A DNA stretch of 64,000 nt from Selenomonas bovis DSM 23594. Lineage in GTDB: Bacteria > Bacillota > Negativicutes > Selenomonadales > Selenomonadaceae. The notes under the pieces were generated by a model that saw only the letters and a program-made list of their open reading frames with translations, did not search any database and was not told the origin of the DNA. Position numbers and translations under genes: made by a program. Positions 26,611 to 35,835 of this stretch are shown here, one piece after another (position 1 is the first letter of the stretch; every line of letters starts with the position of its first letter). Where the stretch lies: positions 278,733 through 342,732 of the forward strand of contig NZ_KB908379.1 in assembly GCF_000381005.1 (NCBI RefSeq), given 5' to 3'.

Positions 26611-27840
26611 TCACATTCCCAGTAACTGGCGAAGCCCATGCCAGACCGTCAGGAAAAAGGAGCGGCGCTGCGCGGACGCAGCCGCGACGAGATCCGTCGC
26701 CGCCACCTCTTTTCCTTCATAATATACATGCAATGTTCCAACCGTGTCGCCCGCCTGGATGGGCGCCTTGACCGCCTTGGGCAGCGACACCTCCTGCGTA
26801 TAGCCTGACTTGCCGTCAACGACGGGCAGCACGATGCTCTCCGCGGCCTGCGCCTCGATGCGCCGCGTGCCGCTGCCGGAGACGGCGCAGCTGCCGACCT
26901 TCGTCCCCGCCTTGACGACTGTCACCGTATCGATCTGACGAAACCCATAGTCGAGCAGCAGGATGGAGTCGTTCCACATCCAGTTGCTGTCGAGCACGAC
27001 GGCGACGAGCTGGATGCCGTCCCGCTTCGCCGCAGACACGAGGCAGCGCCCCGCCGCCTCCGTGTAGCCGGTCTTGACGCCGTTGCCGCCCTCGTAGAGC
27101 CAGAGCATCTGGTTCTCGTTGCGCAAGCGGTGCGTCTCATCCTTCACCCAAGGGAACGTGATCTCCTTCGTGCTCACGATCTCCTCGAATCCCGGCAGCG
27201 AATAGCCGTACGAGGCGATGAGCGCCATGTCGTGCGCCGTCGTGTAGTGCGCGTCATCCGGCAGGCCGTTCGCGTTGACGAAATGCGTATCCGTCGCGCC
27301 GAGTTCCTTCGCCTTCGCCGTCATGAGCCGGGCGAAGGCGTCGACGGAGCCAGCGATGTGCTCGGCCACCGCGACCGTCGCGTCGTTGCCCGAGTGCAGC
27401 ATCATGCCATAGAGCAGTTCCCGCAGCGTGATCTTGTCGCCGGGCGCGAGCCAGATGGTCGACCCCTCCGTGCCCGCCGCGTGTGCGCTCACCGTCACGA
27501 CATCGTCGAGATTTCCTCGCTCGAGCGCGATGATGAGCGTCATGATCTTCGTCGTACTCGCGGGGAAGCGCCGCTCGTTCATATTCCGCTCGTAGAGCAC
27601 CCGTCCCGTGCGCGCCTCCATGACGACAGCGCTGCGCGCCGTCACGCGCGGCAGCGCATCATCCGGTGAGAGCACGAGGCCCTCTACCTTCGGTGTATTC
27701 TGCGGCGCCTTGCGGATGATATCATCTGCGAGCGCCGCCGCAGCCTCTCCCGCCGTCAGCGAGAGCACGAGGAGACAGCTGACCGCCGGCAGCAGCCAGC
27801 GTCGCCAGCGAGCCTTGGACGTCCTATGGTTTCTATTCAA
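26611..27840 (-). CDS. dacF: D-alanyl-D-alanine carboxypeptidase (PBP5/DacF family)
   Basis: The 409-residue secreted enzyme trims the peptidoglycan pentapeptide. A signal peptide (RRWLLPAVSCLLVLSLTAG to AAA) is followed by the serine peptidase motifs ASTTK (SxxK), SGN in MLHSGNDATV and KTGYT. The last 100 residues form the PBP5 C-terminal domain ending in a short amphipathic helix. I favour the TTG at 27840, which leaves a normal signal peptide; a GTG at 27882 lies inside a repeat and has no ribosome binding site. Confidence 0.85.
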   Translation of the reverse strand: MNRNHRTSKARWRRWLLPAVSCLLVLSLTAGEAAAALADDIIRKAPQNTPKVEGLVLSPDDALPRVTARSAVVMEARTGRVLYERNMNERRFPASTTKIMTLIIALERGNLDDVVTVSAHAAGTEGSTIWLAPGDKITLRELLYGMMLHSGNDATVAVAEHIAGSVDAFARLMTAKAKELGATDTHFVNANGLPDDAHYTTAHDMALIASYGYSLPGFEEIVSTKEITFPWVKDETHRLRNENQMLWLYEGGNGVKTGYTEAAGRCLVSAAKRDGIQLVAVVLDSNWMWNDSILLLDYGFRQIDTVTVVKAGTKVGSCAVSGSGTRRIEAQAAESIVLPVVDGKSGYTQEVSLPKAVKAPIQAGDTVGTLHVYYEGKEVAATDLVAAASAQRRSFFLTVWHGLRQLLGM

Positions 27841-27870
27841 ACAAATATCCCAGCTTTCCCGATGTGATTT

Positions 27871-27900
27871 CCAAGAAACCACTGATTCATTCGTAGCTTT
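27871..27900. repeat. Degenerate terminal repeat of the MITE-like family
   Basis: The bases AGAAACCACTGATTCATTCG match one terminus of the full elements. It lies in the dacF leader, just downstream of its promoter. Confidence 0.4.
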
Positions 27901-27903
27901 TTT

Positions 27904-27932
27904 ATTTTATCATCCCCCTCCCGCCTTGGCAA
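27904..27932 (-). promoter_or_regulatory. Promoter of dacF
   Basis: Minus-strand -35 TTGCCA (27927-27932), 17-base spacer, extended -10 TGATAAAAT (-10 at 27904-27909). It sits just after the end of the Pel operon, so dacF need not depend on Pel transcription. Confidence 0.6.
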
Positions 27933-27943
27933 GAATGCCGCTC

Positions 27944-28906
27944 TCACTGGAATGTCTGCCAGGCATCCATGACATCGAGAAACGCGCCATCGAAGCCGGC
28001 ATCGATGATCTCATCGAGATAGGCATCCGCACTGCCGTAGAGGATGCGCCGCCAGGGGCGCGACCAATATTTCACGCGATAGCTGCCCGGCCACGCGGGA
28101 TTCGGCTGCGCGAGCCAATCGGGGCGTTTTGCCGCCCAGTGCTTCTGCCAGTAAGGACGATAGTCGGCGGCCTCGCCGACGCTTAAATAAGCGAGCACGA
28201 GCCTGCGGCCGCCTTGCGGTTTTTCCTGAAGGCGCGCGACCTCCTGCCGCGTGAGCGGCGCTGCACCGTAATAGAGATCGATGATGAGCAGATCGGCCGG
28301 TGAAGCGCGCAGAGCCGCAAGATAGGCCGCGCGGCTCCCAAAACGGCCGGGATTGAGCAGGATGAGGAAATTGCGCACAGCCGCGAGCCGCGCGACGGAA
28401 CGGCTGTTTTCTCCCGTGAGCGGCCCCTGCGGCAGCACGTCAAGCTCCCTGCGCGGCACCGTCATGCTCACATAGCCTGCCGCGCGGCCTTGCGCGCGGT
28501 CGGCCGCCGCGCTCGCCGCATCGCTCACATAGTCGAGCGTGAAGACCGCCTTGCCGGCTGCCAATGGCTTTGCAAGCATCGCCGCCAGATAGGCCGCCAT
28601 CTCCGCGGATCTCGGCACGGCGGCGTCCTCCACCGACTCGTAGAATACAGATTCCGTGAGAAAGCCGTCGAGCGCGCCGAGGAGCCTCGCTACGTTTTCC
28701 TCCGGATTCTCCCTCGTCACCTCGAGCAGCCCGGCCGCGCCGTTGCCGACGAGCAGGAATCCCGGCTGCCGCGCCTGCGCGTAGCTGTGTATGTCAGCAA
28801 CGAGGCGAACCATCTCCGTCTGCGGTGAAGGCCGCGCCTCGCAGCCGGAAAACAGCAAGCCGAAGCCAAGGCAGGCACAGAGCATTTTTCTGAAACGCAA
28901 ATCCAT
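27944..28906 (-). CDS. GH114/TM1410-like glycoside hydrolase lipoprotein of the Pel operon
   Basis: The 320-residue protein starts with a lipoprotein signal (GFGLLFSGC) and ends in a glycosidase domain with the TM1410/GH114 motifs YLSVGEAADYRPYW, AWPGSYRVKYW and FDGAFLDVMDAW, where Glu and Asp are the likely catalytic acids. GH114 enzymes cut galactosaminoglycans, and the hydrolase domain of Pseudomonas PelA (GH166) is related. Here the hydrolase is a separate last gene while the deacetylase is encoded five genes earlier. It probably trims Pel polymer in the periplasm, by inference. The ATG at 28906 follows AAAGGAGG, 17 bases after the preceding stop. Confidence 0.75.
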   Translation of the reverse strand: MDLRFRKMLCACLGFGLLFSGCEARPSPQTEMVRLVADIHSYAQARQPGFLLVGNGAAGLLEVTRENPEENVARLLGALDGFLTESVFYESVEDAAVPRSAEMAAYLAAMLAKPLAAGKAVFTLDYVSDAASAAADRAQGRAAGYVSMTVPRRELDVLPQGPLTGENSRSVARLAAVRNFLILLNPGRFGSRAAYLAALRASPADLLIIDLYYGAAPLTRQEVARLQEKPQGGRRLVLAYLSVGEAADYRPYWQKHWAAKRPDWLAQPNPAWPGSYRVKYWSRPWRRILYGSADAYLDEIIDAGFDGAFLDVMDAWQTFQ

Positions 28907-28923
28907 GCGCCTCCTTTCCTCTT

Positions 28924-31116
28924 TCACAGGGAGCGGCTGTACCAAAGCGCCATGCCCCAGCCATGGTACTCGACCGAAGCCTCATCACGGCGCACGTAAC
29001 GCTCGAGGGAGAACGTGAGTTGCTCCTCCGGCCGCGGCTGCCAAGTGAGTCGCGCGAGCAGGCCGAAGCGGCTCCAGCCGCCGTTCATGAGGTCAGCGCC
29101 AGCCTCCTCGCCGCGCGCAAGGAGGCGCCGCTCGATATCGCTGCTGCCCGCGCTCACATGCTGGTAGGATGCCACAGCCTGCCAATGGAGCTGCGGCGTC
29201 ACCGTATGGCGCACGCCGATGCTCGCGAACTGCTCATAGACCTTGCCCGCGTCGTAGCCGTGCACCGCATTCGTGAAATCAAACGCGAGATAGTGGAAAT
29301 ACTCGTCGCGCGGCGCGATCTTCCGGTTGGAGAGCCAGCGCAGCCCCCACGTCTCGCCCTCGCGGTAGCGCGTAACGCCTGCAACCGGCACCTCCCTGCG
29401 CATGGCATTTTTCAGCCAATCATCGTATTCAAAGGTGCCCTGCCGTGCCTGCGACGTGCTGCTGTGACGCAGGCCGATGCGTGTCTGCCGCCGCTCACCG
29501 ATATGTTGATAATATACATCCTCTGCAAGCTGCGTGCCGGGATGCACGGCGGCGGACGGCGACTCCCGCGCGTAATCGTAGGAAGCGCGCCACGCGCAGG
29601 AGAGCGTCGCATCGAGACTGTCGCGCTCCGTGAAATGATGCAGCCACTCGACGGCCGGGATGTACTCCCAGCCGGCGCCGAACGATGTCATGGCTGCGAC
29701 GCCCTCGGGCAGAATTGCCGACTGATACACGCGGCTCTCGCCCGTCGGCACGTTCAGCGTGAAATGGTAGCGCACGCTGTCGCGCGGGTGGTCGCCATGC
29801 AGTGTGATGCCAAGCACCGTATCGGTAAAGCCGCTCACATGGCCGCCTGCATAGCCGGAGTCCGACGCGACGCGTCCCGCGGTCAATGAGAAATCGACCA
29901 TGTGCCCGTCCTGCCGGCGGCTGGAGAAATAGGAAAGCGGCAAATAAAGCTGATGGCCCGCGCGCCTGCCGCGCCAGCTGTAATACTCAAAGCCAGCCTG
30001 AACCCCTTCGCCCTCGCCGAAATGGGCCAACTGCTCCGTCGCCTCCCTCTCCCAGACTTGCGCGCTCACGAGATCCGCTGCGGCCTCGCGCGCCCAATCC
30101 TCTGCTTCACGGACATCGTCTTCTGCCGCCGCTTCCTCCTTTTCCTGCTGCGCTGCCTCCGCGGCCGCCTGCGCTGCCTCCGCCTCTGCCTGCGCTGCCT
30201 CCTGCTGCGCGTCCGCCGCCTCCATCGCCGCGTCCTCTGCCGCGCTCATGAGATCATCAAGCTGCGCCTCCGCATCGCTGAGCACCGCCTCCGACGCGTC
30301 GAGCGACGCGGCGAGCGCATCGAGCCAGCCACGGTAAGAGCTCTCGACCTCCTCCATGCGGTCCGGCATCGCTGCGAGCGCCTCCTCCGCGAGACGCTGC
30401 GCCTCCTCAAGGCGCCGCTGCTCATAGCCGACCGCCTCACAGGCTGCGGCGACAGCCGCCTCCCGATCCCGCTGCGTCGCCGCCTGCGCTGCGGCGGCTG
30501 CCTCCTCGTACGCGCCCTCTGCACGCGCGCTCTCCTCAGCGGCAGCCGCCGCGTCCGACCGCAGTGCCTCCACCTCGGGCGCGTAGTCAGCCACCGCCTG
30601 CTGCGCTGACTGCGCCGCCTGCGCTTTCTCCGCGGCCACGGCCCGCGCTGCCGTAAGTGCCTGCTGCGCTTCCCTGAGCGCCTCGCGGCTCGCAGCGAGG
30701 TTTTGCCGCGCGTCTGCAAGCGCCTGCGCCGCCTCTCTCTTTCCGGCCTGCGCCGCCGCGAGATTTTCCTGCGCCGCCTGCACGCCCTTTTTCGCCTCGC
30801 GCAGGTTGCGCTGCGCCGCGTGATAATCAGCGAGCTGCGTACCCGCGTCACGCAATGCCTGCACCTCCCCGGTCATCTCATGCATCACCTCATGCGCAGC
30901 AGCCGCCGCGAGCGCCGCGCGCATCAGGCAGACGCCGGAGACGGAAAGGAGCAGCGCGCCGCGCCGCACCAAAGCGGCGCGTGCCTGCCGGATGCGGCAG
31001 GCGCGGCGGCGCGCCCGCGTGAGACGGTAGACGCCGTGCCCTTCCTCTGCGCGCACTTGCTGCGTACATACTTCCTGCGCGCGGCGCTGCCGCGCCCTCC
31101 GCCGCGTCATCCTCAT
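28924..31116 (-). CDS. Coiled-coil plus outer-membrane beta-barrel protein, candidate Pel exporter (PelB analogue)
   Basis: The 730-residue protein has an unusually long basic N-terminus (about 50 residues), a hydrophobic signal segment at 53-70, an Ala/Glu/Gln-rich helical domain at about 84-365 and a C-terminal region from about 373 that alternates polar and aromatic residues in beta-strand fashion and ends ALWYSRSL. The last part looks like an outer-membrane porin. Pseudomonas PelB has a TPR scaffold plus a 16-strand barrel; I see no TPR motif here. The gene overlaps pelG by 4 bases and precedes the hydrolase gene by 17. No SLH domain, typical of OmpM-type Negativicute porins, is present. 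The export role is inferred from position and architecture. Confidence 0.65.
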   Translation of the reverse strand: MRMTRRRARQRRAQEVCTQQVRAEEGHGVYRLTRARRRACRIRQARAALVRRGALLLSVSGVCLMRAALAAAAAHEVMHEMTGEVQALRDAGTQLADYHAAQRNLREAKKGVQAAQENLAAAQAGKREAAQALADARQNLAASREALREAQQALTAARAVAAEKAQAAQSAQQAVADYAPEVEALRSDAAAAAEESARAEGAYEEAAAAAQAATQRDREAAVAAACEAVGYEQRRLEEAQRLAEEALAAMPDRMEEVESSYRGWLDALAASLDASEAVLSDAEAQLDDLMSAAEDAAMEAADAQQEAAQAEAEAAQAAAEAAQQEKEEAAAEDDVREAEDWAREAAADLVSAQVWEREATEQLAHFGEGEGVQAGFEYYSWRGRRAGHQLYLPLSYFSSRRQDGHMVDFSLTAGRVASDSGYAGGHVSGFTDTVLGITLHGDHPRDSVRYHFTLNVPTGESRVYQSAILPEGVAAMTSFGAGWEYIPAVEWLHHFTERDSLDATLSCAWRASYDYARESPSAAVHPGTQLAEDVYYQHIGERRQTRIGLRHSSTSQARQGTFEYDDWLKNAMRREVPVAGVTRYREGETWGLRWLSNRKIAPRDEYFHYLAFDFTNAVHGYDAGKVYEQFASIGVRHTVTPQLHWQAVASYQHVSAGSSDIERRLLARGEEAGADLMNGGWSRFGLLARLTWQPRPEEQLTFSLERYVRRDEASVEYHGWGMALWYSRSL

Positions 31117-32579
31117 GGCTCCCGCCCCCTCTCAAGATCGACATAGCGCGCGCCGTAGAGCCAACGCGTCAGCACGCCCTGCGGCGGCCGGTAAAAAACC
31201 GGCTGCGCACAATAAACATAATAATCGATGCGCCGTGCAAACTGCGACAGATACCGCCACCCCACCGCCAGTCCCAGCCCCGCGGCCAAGAAAAACGTAA
31301 ATCCATAGCCAGCCGCCCCCAAGAACAGGAATCCCAGCACGCCGAAAACCGCATTGGCCGCGAGAAAGACCGCCGCTGTACGCAGGACGAACTTCTGGAT
31401 ATCGAAATACGTGAGCAGCACGATGAGCAGCTGCAAAATGCCCGTGAAAAACGCCGCGAAGAGCAGCACATCATAGAGGCTCACGAGATGGTAGTCTACC
31501 CCCGCCAGGGAGAGAATGTAACCGCCGAGCGCGAGAAAAACCAGTGTGAAGACGAACTGGAACTCGACGACCTGCCGCAGCTCGAACCAGAGCGTATAGA
31601 CGAGCTCCCGCCGCGCGTCCTCGATCTCGCGCAGGTTTCCCCGCCGCGTGATCGCGTCGAAATACGCCGCGTATTTCTCATAGAACTGCGTCTCCGCTGC
31701 CACGACGAAGAGCACCATGAGCGGCAGGATCGAGAGGAACGCGAAAAACGTCACCGCGTCATATCCCGGCGCGCAGCGGTATGTCTCCGCCACCGTCACG
31801 CCCCACGGCCCCAGCCAGACGAGGAAATTCGGCAGAAAGATTCCCATCGTGTAGAAAACCGCTGAGAAGAAAAGCCGCCAATGGCGCTCGAAATACGGTA
31901 AGAACGCGAAATGCTGCCCGTCCCGAGGCAGGCCGAAGTACTGCGCGATATGCACGAAAAAGAGGCAGACGAGCAGGCCCATGCCGACATCCATCGAAAT
32001 CAGCGCGGCGCGTACCGGCGCGGTCCATCCCGCCGCGAGCAGCCCCGCGCAGAGCGCGACGCTCAGTGAGACGCTCGCGGCAAAGCCCGTGAGCAGCCGC
32101 TGGAATTTCTTGATGGCCGTGAGATAGACGCTCTGCGTCCAGATGAGCAGGAGCTCGAGGAAAAAGACATACGTGAGCCCGGCCTCCACAAAGCCGAGCG
32201 GCGACGCGGCGAAAAACACCGCAGCCACCGCACTCCCGAGCAGCGTGAGCAGCGCGCCCATGCCGAAGAGCGACGCCGTCACATCCCGGTAATGCCCGAC
32301 GGAGAGGCAGTCCGCGAGATAGCGCGTGAGCACCATCGTGAAGCCGCTCGAAAGGATCTGCGAGAATACGAACACATAGGCGACCGATGCCACAAAGAGT
32401 ATGGCATCCTCCGCCGCCACGCCGTGCAGGAAAAAGAGCAACTGCACGGCGAGCACCATGCCTGTCATGAGCAGGAACGGCCCCGTCGTGACCACGGACG
32501 CGTATGCGTACGCCTTGACATGCCCCACCGCCGTGCGTGCGCGGAAAAGCTTCTTGAGCTCGAAGCCAACGCCTGCCAT
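31113..32579 (-). CDS. pelG: Pel polysaccharide inner-membrane transporter PelG
   Basis: The 488-residue protein begins MAGVGFELKKLFRARTAVG, characteristic of PelG, and contains about twelve hydrophobic segments as in MATE/Wzx-like flippases. PelG works with the glycosyltransferase PelF to polymerise and move Pel polymer across the inner membrane. The start ATG shares a base with the pelF stop. Confidence 0.9.
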   Translation of the reverse strand: MAGVGFELKKLFRARTAVGHVKAYAYASVVTTGPFLLMTGMVLAVQLLFFLHGVAAEDAILFVASVAYVFVFSQILSSGFTMVLTRYLADCLSVGHYRDVTASLFGMGALLTLLGSAVAAVFFAASPLGFVEAGLTYVFFLELLLIWTQSVYLTAIKKFQRLLTGFAASVSLSVALCAGLLAAGWTAPVRAALISMDVGMGLLVCLFFVHIAQYFGLPRDGQHFAFLPYFERHWRLFFSAVFYTMGIFLPNFLVWLGPWGVTVAETYRCAPGYDAVTFFAFLSILPLMVLFVVAAETQFYEKYAAYFDAITRRGNLREIEDARRELVYTLWFELRQVVEFQFVFTLVFLALGGYILSLAGVDYHLVSLYDVLLFAAFFTGILQLLIVLLTYFDIQKFVLRTAAVFLAANAVFGVLGFLFLGAAGYGFTFFLAAGLGLAVGWRYLSQFARRIDYYVYCAQPVFYRPPQGVLTRWLYGARYVDLERGREP

Positions 32580-34006
32580 CAGCGCCTCACCTGCCCTTCC
32601 TCCTCATAGATGCGCCGATACGACGCGATGAAATGCTCATACGTATAACCGCGGCGGCAACGCTCATAGCCGACAGCCGCCATCTCTTTCCTCAGCTTGT
32701 AGTCGCGCGCGAGCCGCAGGATCTCCCGCGCCATCGCCTCGTAGTCCATCGGCGCGACGACCGCGCCCGCCGTGCCGAGCGTATCCATGCTGTCGCCGTA
32801 GATGAGCTCGCGGCAGCAGCCGACATCCGTCGTCACATACGGACGGTGCGCGGCGAAGCCCTCGAGCACCGAGAGCGGCTGCCCCTCGCTGATGCTCGAG
32901 AGCACGAGCACATCCATGCGCGGCAGATAGGCCGCGACATCGATCGAGCCTGTGAACGTGACGCCCTCGATGCCGAGCGTCTCTACCGTGCGGCGGCAGA
33001 GCGCGACATACTCCGGATCCTCCTCCATATTGCCCATCACATAGAGCTCCGTCTCCGGCAGCGCGCGGTGCACGAGGAAGAACGCGCGCAGGAGCGTCAC
33101 GATGTCCTTGATGGGCACGACGCGCACGACCGCGCCGATGACGATCGGCCCCGCGTGCTCCGTGAGCTCCGGGACGGCTGCGAAGCGCTCCATGTGGATG
33201 CCGTTCGGCACGATGCCGATCTTTCGGGGATCGCAGCCGAGCTCCGCCTCGATCCTCGCGTTGTGCTCGAAGAGCGTATAGACATGGTCGGCCGACGCGT
33301 AGGCGAGCTGCGCGAGATGGTAGAAATAGCGGATCCAGATGGACTTGAAATCCCCCTTCGCCCAGTCGCTTTTGATGATTTCCGCCTCGCGCTCGCGCGA
33401 GTAAATGCCATGCTCCGTGATCATGAACGGTTTCCTGTAGAGCAGCGCCGCCATGCCGCCGAGCACGCCACAGTAGCCCGTCGCGACGCTGTGATAGACA
33501 TCCGCCTCCGGCAACGGCTGGCTCAGCAGGAAAAAGAGGGGCAGCAGCATCGAGCGCAGCGTCCAGAAATAATCCGTAAAGGGCAGATAGCTGTACCGCT
33601 CGCGGTAGGCGCGCGCGATCACATCGAAAAAATCGCTCGTCATGAAAAGGTCGAGCGGGCTTTTCCAGTCCCTGCGCCGCAGGACGCGCGCGAGTCCCGG
33701 AAGCTCGAGCGGCGCCTCTCCCTGCACGAGCGCGCGCAGCGTCTCCCGCTCCTCCGCCGTCAGCGCGTGCGTGCGCATGCCGCTTGACGGCAGGTGCAGG
33801 ATCTCATCGAGAAAGACCTCCTGGATGCCCTTGCAATTCTCCGGGAACCGATATTTATAGTTCCCGCGATCCTTCGCCTCCGCGCCGATGGAATAGATGA
33901 AGAACTCGTACTCCGGCAGCCCCTCCATGAGCATCTGCACCCACGAGGAAACGCCGCCGACCACATAGGGATAGGAACCCTCCGTCAAAAGACAGATCCT
34001 CATCAC
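32579..34006 (-). CDS. pelF: Pel polysaccharide glycosyltransferase PelF
   Basis: The 475-residue GT4-type enzyme starts MRICLLTEGSYPYVVGGVSSW, the typical PelF N-terminus, has the ITEHGIYSRERE segment and ends with the nucleotide-sugar binding SSISEGQPLSVLEGFA (EX7E) motif. PelF is a cytosolic glycosyltransferase that uses UDP-GalNAc or UDP-GlcNAc-type donors in characterised systems. It overlaps pelA by 4 bases. Confidence 0.92.
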   Translation of the reverse strand: MMRICLLTEGSYPYVVGGVSSWVQMLMEGLPEYEFFIYSIGAEAKDRGNYKYRFPENCKGIQEVFLDEILHLPSSGMRTHALTAEERETLRALVQGEAPLELPGLARVLRRRDWKSPLDLFMTSDFFDVIARAYRERYSYLPFTDYFWTLRSMLLPLFFLLSQPLPEADVYHSVATGYCGVLGGMAALLYRKPFMITEHGIYSREREAEIIKSDWAKGDFKSIWIRYFYHLAQLAYASADHVYTLFEHNARIEAELGCDPRKIGIVPNGIHMERFAAVPELTEHAGPIVIGAVVRVVPIKDIVTLLRAFFLVHRALPETELYVMGNMEEDPEYVALCRRTVETLGIEGVTFTGSIDVAAYLPRMDVLVLSSISEGQPLSVLEGFAAHRPYVTTDVGCCRELIYGDSMDTLGTAGAVVAPMDYEAMAREILRLARDYKLRKEMAAVGYERCRRGYTYEHFIASYRRIYEEEGQVRR

Positions 34007-35835
34007 GCATCCTCCTCCGTCCGCCAGTAGAGCCGCGCCGCCTCGCCCGTCATGCGCACGAGATAGACGCTCTCCGCCACGGGTTCCGCCGTGCAGCCCT
34101 CCGCGTGGTCGAGCACGCGGGAGGAGCGCACGAGGAACCGCACCTCGCCCGCGTGGTTCCAGGCGTGGAGCTCCAGATACGCGGGCGTCCGCTTCACGCG
34201 GTAATCAAGCGCGAAATAATCATCGAAGTACGGCAGGCTCTCCGAGGCCGTCACCGGCGTGAGCCACGGACAGGCAGCGTCCACATCGCCGAGGAACGCC
34301 TCCATGCCCTGCTGCAGCTGCGCCCAGGTCTTGTCGCGGCTCTCCTCGTAGAACATCTCGTCCGGATGAACGAAGTGCGAGAACACGCCGAGCTCGTTGA
34401 CGAGGCTGTACACCGCCCACTGCGTGGGGCCGTCGGGCGCATAGCCCGCCGATACACGCGGGATGGCGTAGGTGCCGTCCGGCTTGCGCGCATACTCCTG
34501 ATAGTAGCTTTCCGGCGACAGCCCGTCGTAAAGCGACGCGAAGATCCGCACATCCGGGAATGCCTCGCGCACGGCCGCATACCCCTCAGGGCTCAAGATG
34601 TTCGAGGGCGGCACATACGTGCGGAACGCATAGCCCGGGTAGAGCTCGCTGACATAGCGGGCGAGCTCCTGCATCGCCGCCGTCATATCCGCCTGACTCT
34701 TCCAGGGCACATACTCGAGATCGCCCTGCCCGTAGCCCGCGGGCGCGAGTGACTGGTGATTGTAGCCGTGCAGGCCGAGCTCGCCGCCCATCTTGAGCAG
34801 CTCGCGCCCATAGACGATGACGTTGTCGCGTGCGGCGCGACCGCCGAGCGGTCGGAACGGCCCCTTGACCTGATCGTTGTACGTCTCGATGATGAGCCCC
34901 GTGTACTTGAGATCGAAGCGCCTGGCGTTCTCCTGCATCCACGGCCACCAGTTCTCACGGTAGAAGTCCGCCGTCGAGAGCCCCGTCTCCTCGTAGATCT
35001 TCGAGAAATCCCCCTCTGGCGTCGGTGCGGGGAAATCGTCGATGAAAAAGAGCTTCACGCCAACCACCGGGTAGACGGCATCCTCGCCGCAGTGCGCGAG
35101 CATCGCGGCGAGCACGCCGCGGTTCGTCTTGTCATCGCGCTCCGCGCCGTTGTAGGCGATGACCTCGCCCGCGCCGTACGTATGGTGCCAGAGCAGCGGC
35201 ACGCCCGCCGCGCTCTCCATATCGACCACGGCGTCCGGCGCGAGCGTGACAGCGTTGGCCTGCGTCTCGTAGATGCCGTTGTCGAACGTCTTGCCCTGGA
35301 CGCCGACGAGGAAGTTCGTAGGGAACCGCACGCCCAGCGTATCAGCTGCGCCGCTGATGGCGGTAAGCCCGAGCGCGCCGCGCGCCTCATCCGTGAGCGG
35401 CGCCGTATCGTCCGCCGCCTCCAGCCGCTGCGTGAAGAGCACCGTGCCGCCCGCCGACGCGTAGGAAAGCGCCGCCGAGAGAGAGGCCGCGACGCCGACG
35501 CGCCCCGTAGCGAAGATGACGCCGCGCGTCTCCTGCGGGATCTCGACCGCCTCGCGCAGCGGATGGCTCTCATAGTCCTTCTTCTGCTGCGCGAGCAGCC
35601 GTTCGACATTGTGGCGCGCGAACATGCTCGCGACATCCTCTGGATCGTAGAAGATGAGATAGCGGTCCCGCGCGATTGCGTCCGCCTCCGCCCAGGGCTG
35701 CTGCTTCGCCCGTTCGACGGCTGCGAAATTGCGCAGCGCCCCGAGATGCAGGAAGCCGTCCATGCGCAGATATTGGAAGAAACAGCCGAGCAGCAGCACC
35801 GCGAGGAAAATCAAATACACGCCTCGTTTATTCAT
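34003..35835 (-). CDS. pelA: PelA-type polysaccharide deacetylase (deacetylase-only form)
   Basis: The 610-residue protein has an N-terminal membrane anchor (residues 5-22, possibly a lipobox at LLLGC), a Rossmann-like middle domain, and a CE4-like deacetylase with Asp266/Asp267 in FFIDDFPAP and metal-binding His356/His360 in LHGYNHQS, followed by a beta-rich C-terminus. Pseudomonas PelA also has an N-terminal glycosidase; that part is missing here and a separate hydrolase gene lies at the operon end. Monoderm Pel clusters likewise have a deacetylase-only PelA. The start at 35835 follows GGAGG and overlaps pelE by 8 bases; the longer frame upstream is a shadow of pelE. Confidence 0.85.
   Translation of the reverse strand: MNKRGVYLIFLAVLLLGCFFQYLRMDGFLHLGALRNFAAVERAKQQPWAEADAIARDRYLIFYDPEDVASMFARHNVERLLAQQKKDYESHPLREAVEIPQETRGVIFATGRVGVAASLSAALSYASAGGTVLFTQRLEAADDTAPLTDEARGALGLTAISGAADTLGVRFPTNFLVGVQGKTFDNGIYETQANAVTLAPDAVVDMESAAGVPLLWHHTYGAGEVIAYNGAERDDKTNRGVLAAMLAHCGEDAVYPVVGVKLFFIDDFPAPTPEGDFSKIYEETGLSTADFYRENWWPWMQENARRFDLKYTGLIIETYNDQVKGPFRPLGGRAARDNVIVYGRELLKMGGELGLHGYNHQSLAPAGYGQGDLEYVPWKSQADMTAAMQELARYVSELYPGYAFRTYVPPSNILSPEGYAAVREAFPDVRIFASLYDGLSPESYYQEYARKPDGTYAIPRVSAGYAPDGPTQWAVYSLVNELGVFSHFVHPDEMFYEESRDKTWAQLQQGMEAFLGDVDAACPWLTPVTASESLPYFDDYFALDYRVKRTPAYLELHAWNHAGEVRFLVRSSRVLDHAEGCTAEPVAESVYLVRMTGEAARLYWRTEEDA

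Noticed and set aside
29902..30609. Leu/Arg-rich plus-strand frame inside the barrel gene region
   Set aside because: It is antisense to the repetitive Ala/Glu codons of the helical domain, which creates an artificial open frame.
28924..31116. OmpM-type porin with SLH domain
   Set aside because: The helical region invited this comparison because Negativicute porins use coiled coils, but no SLH repeat is visible at the N-terminus.
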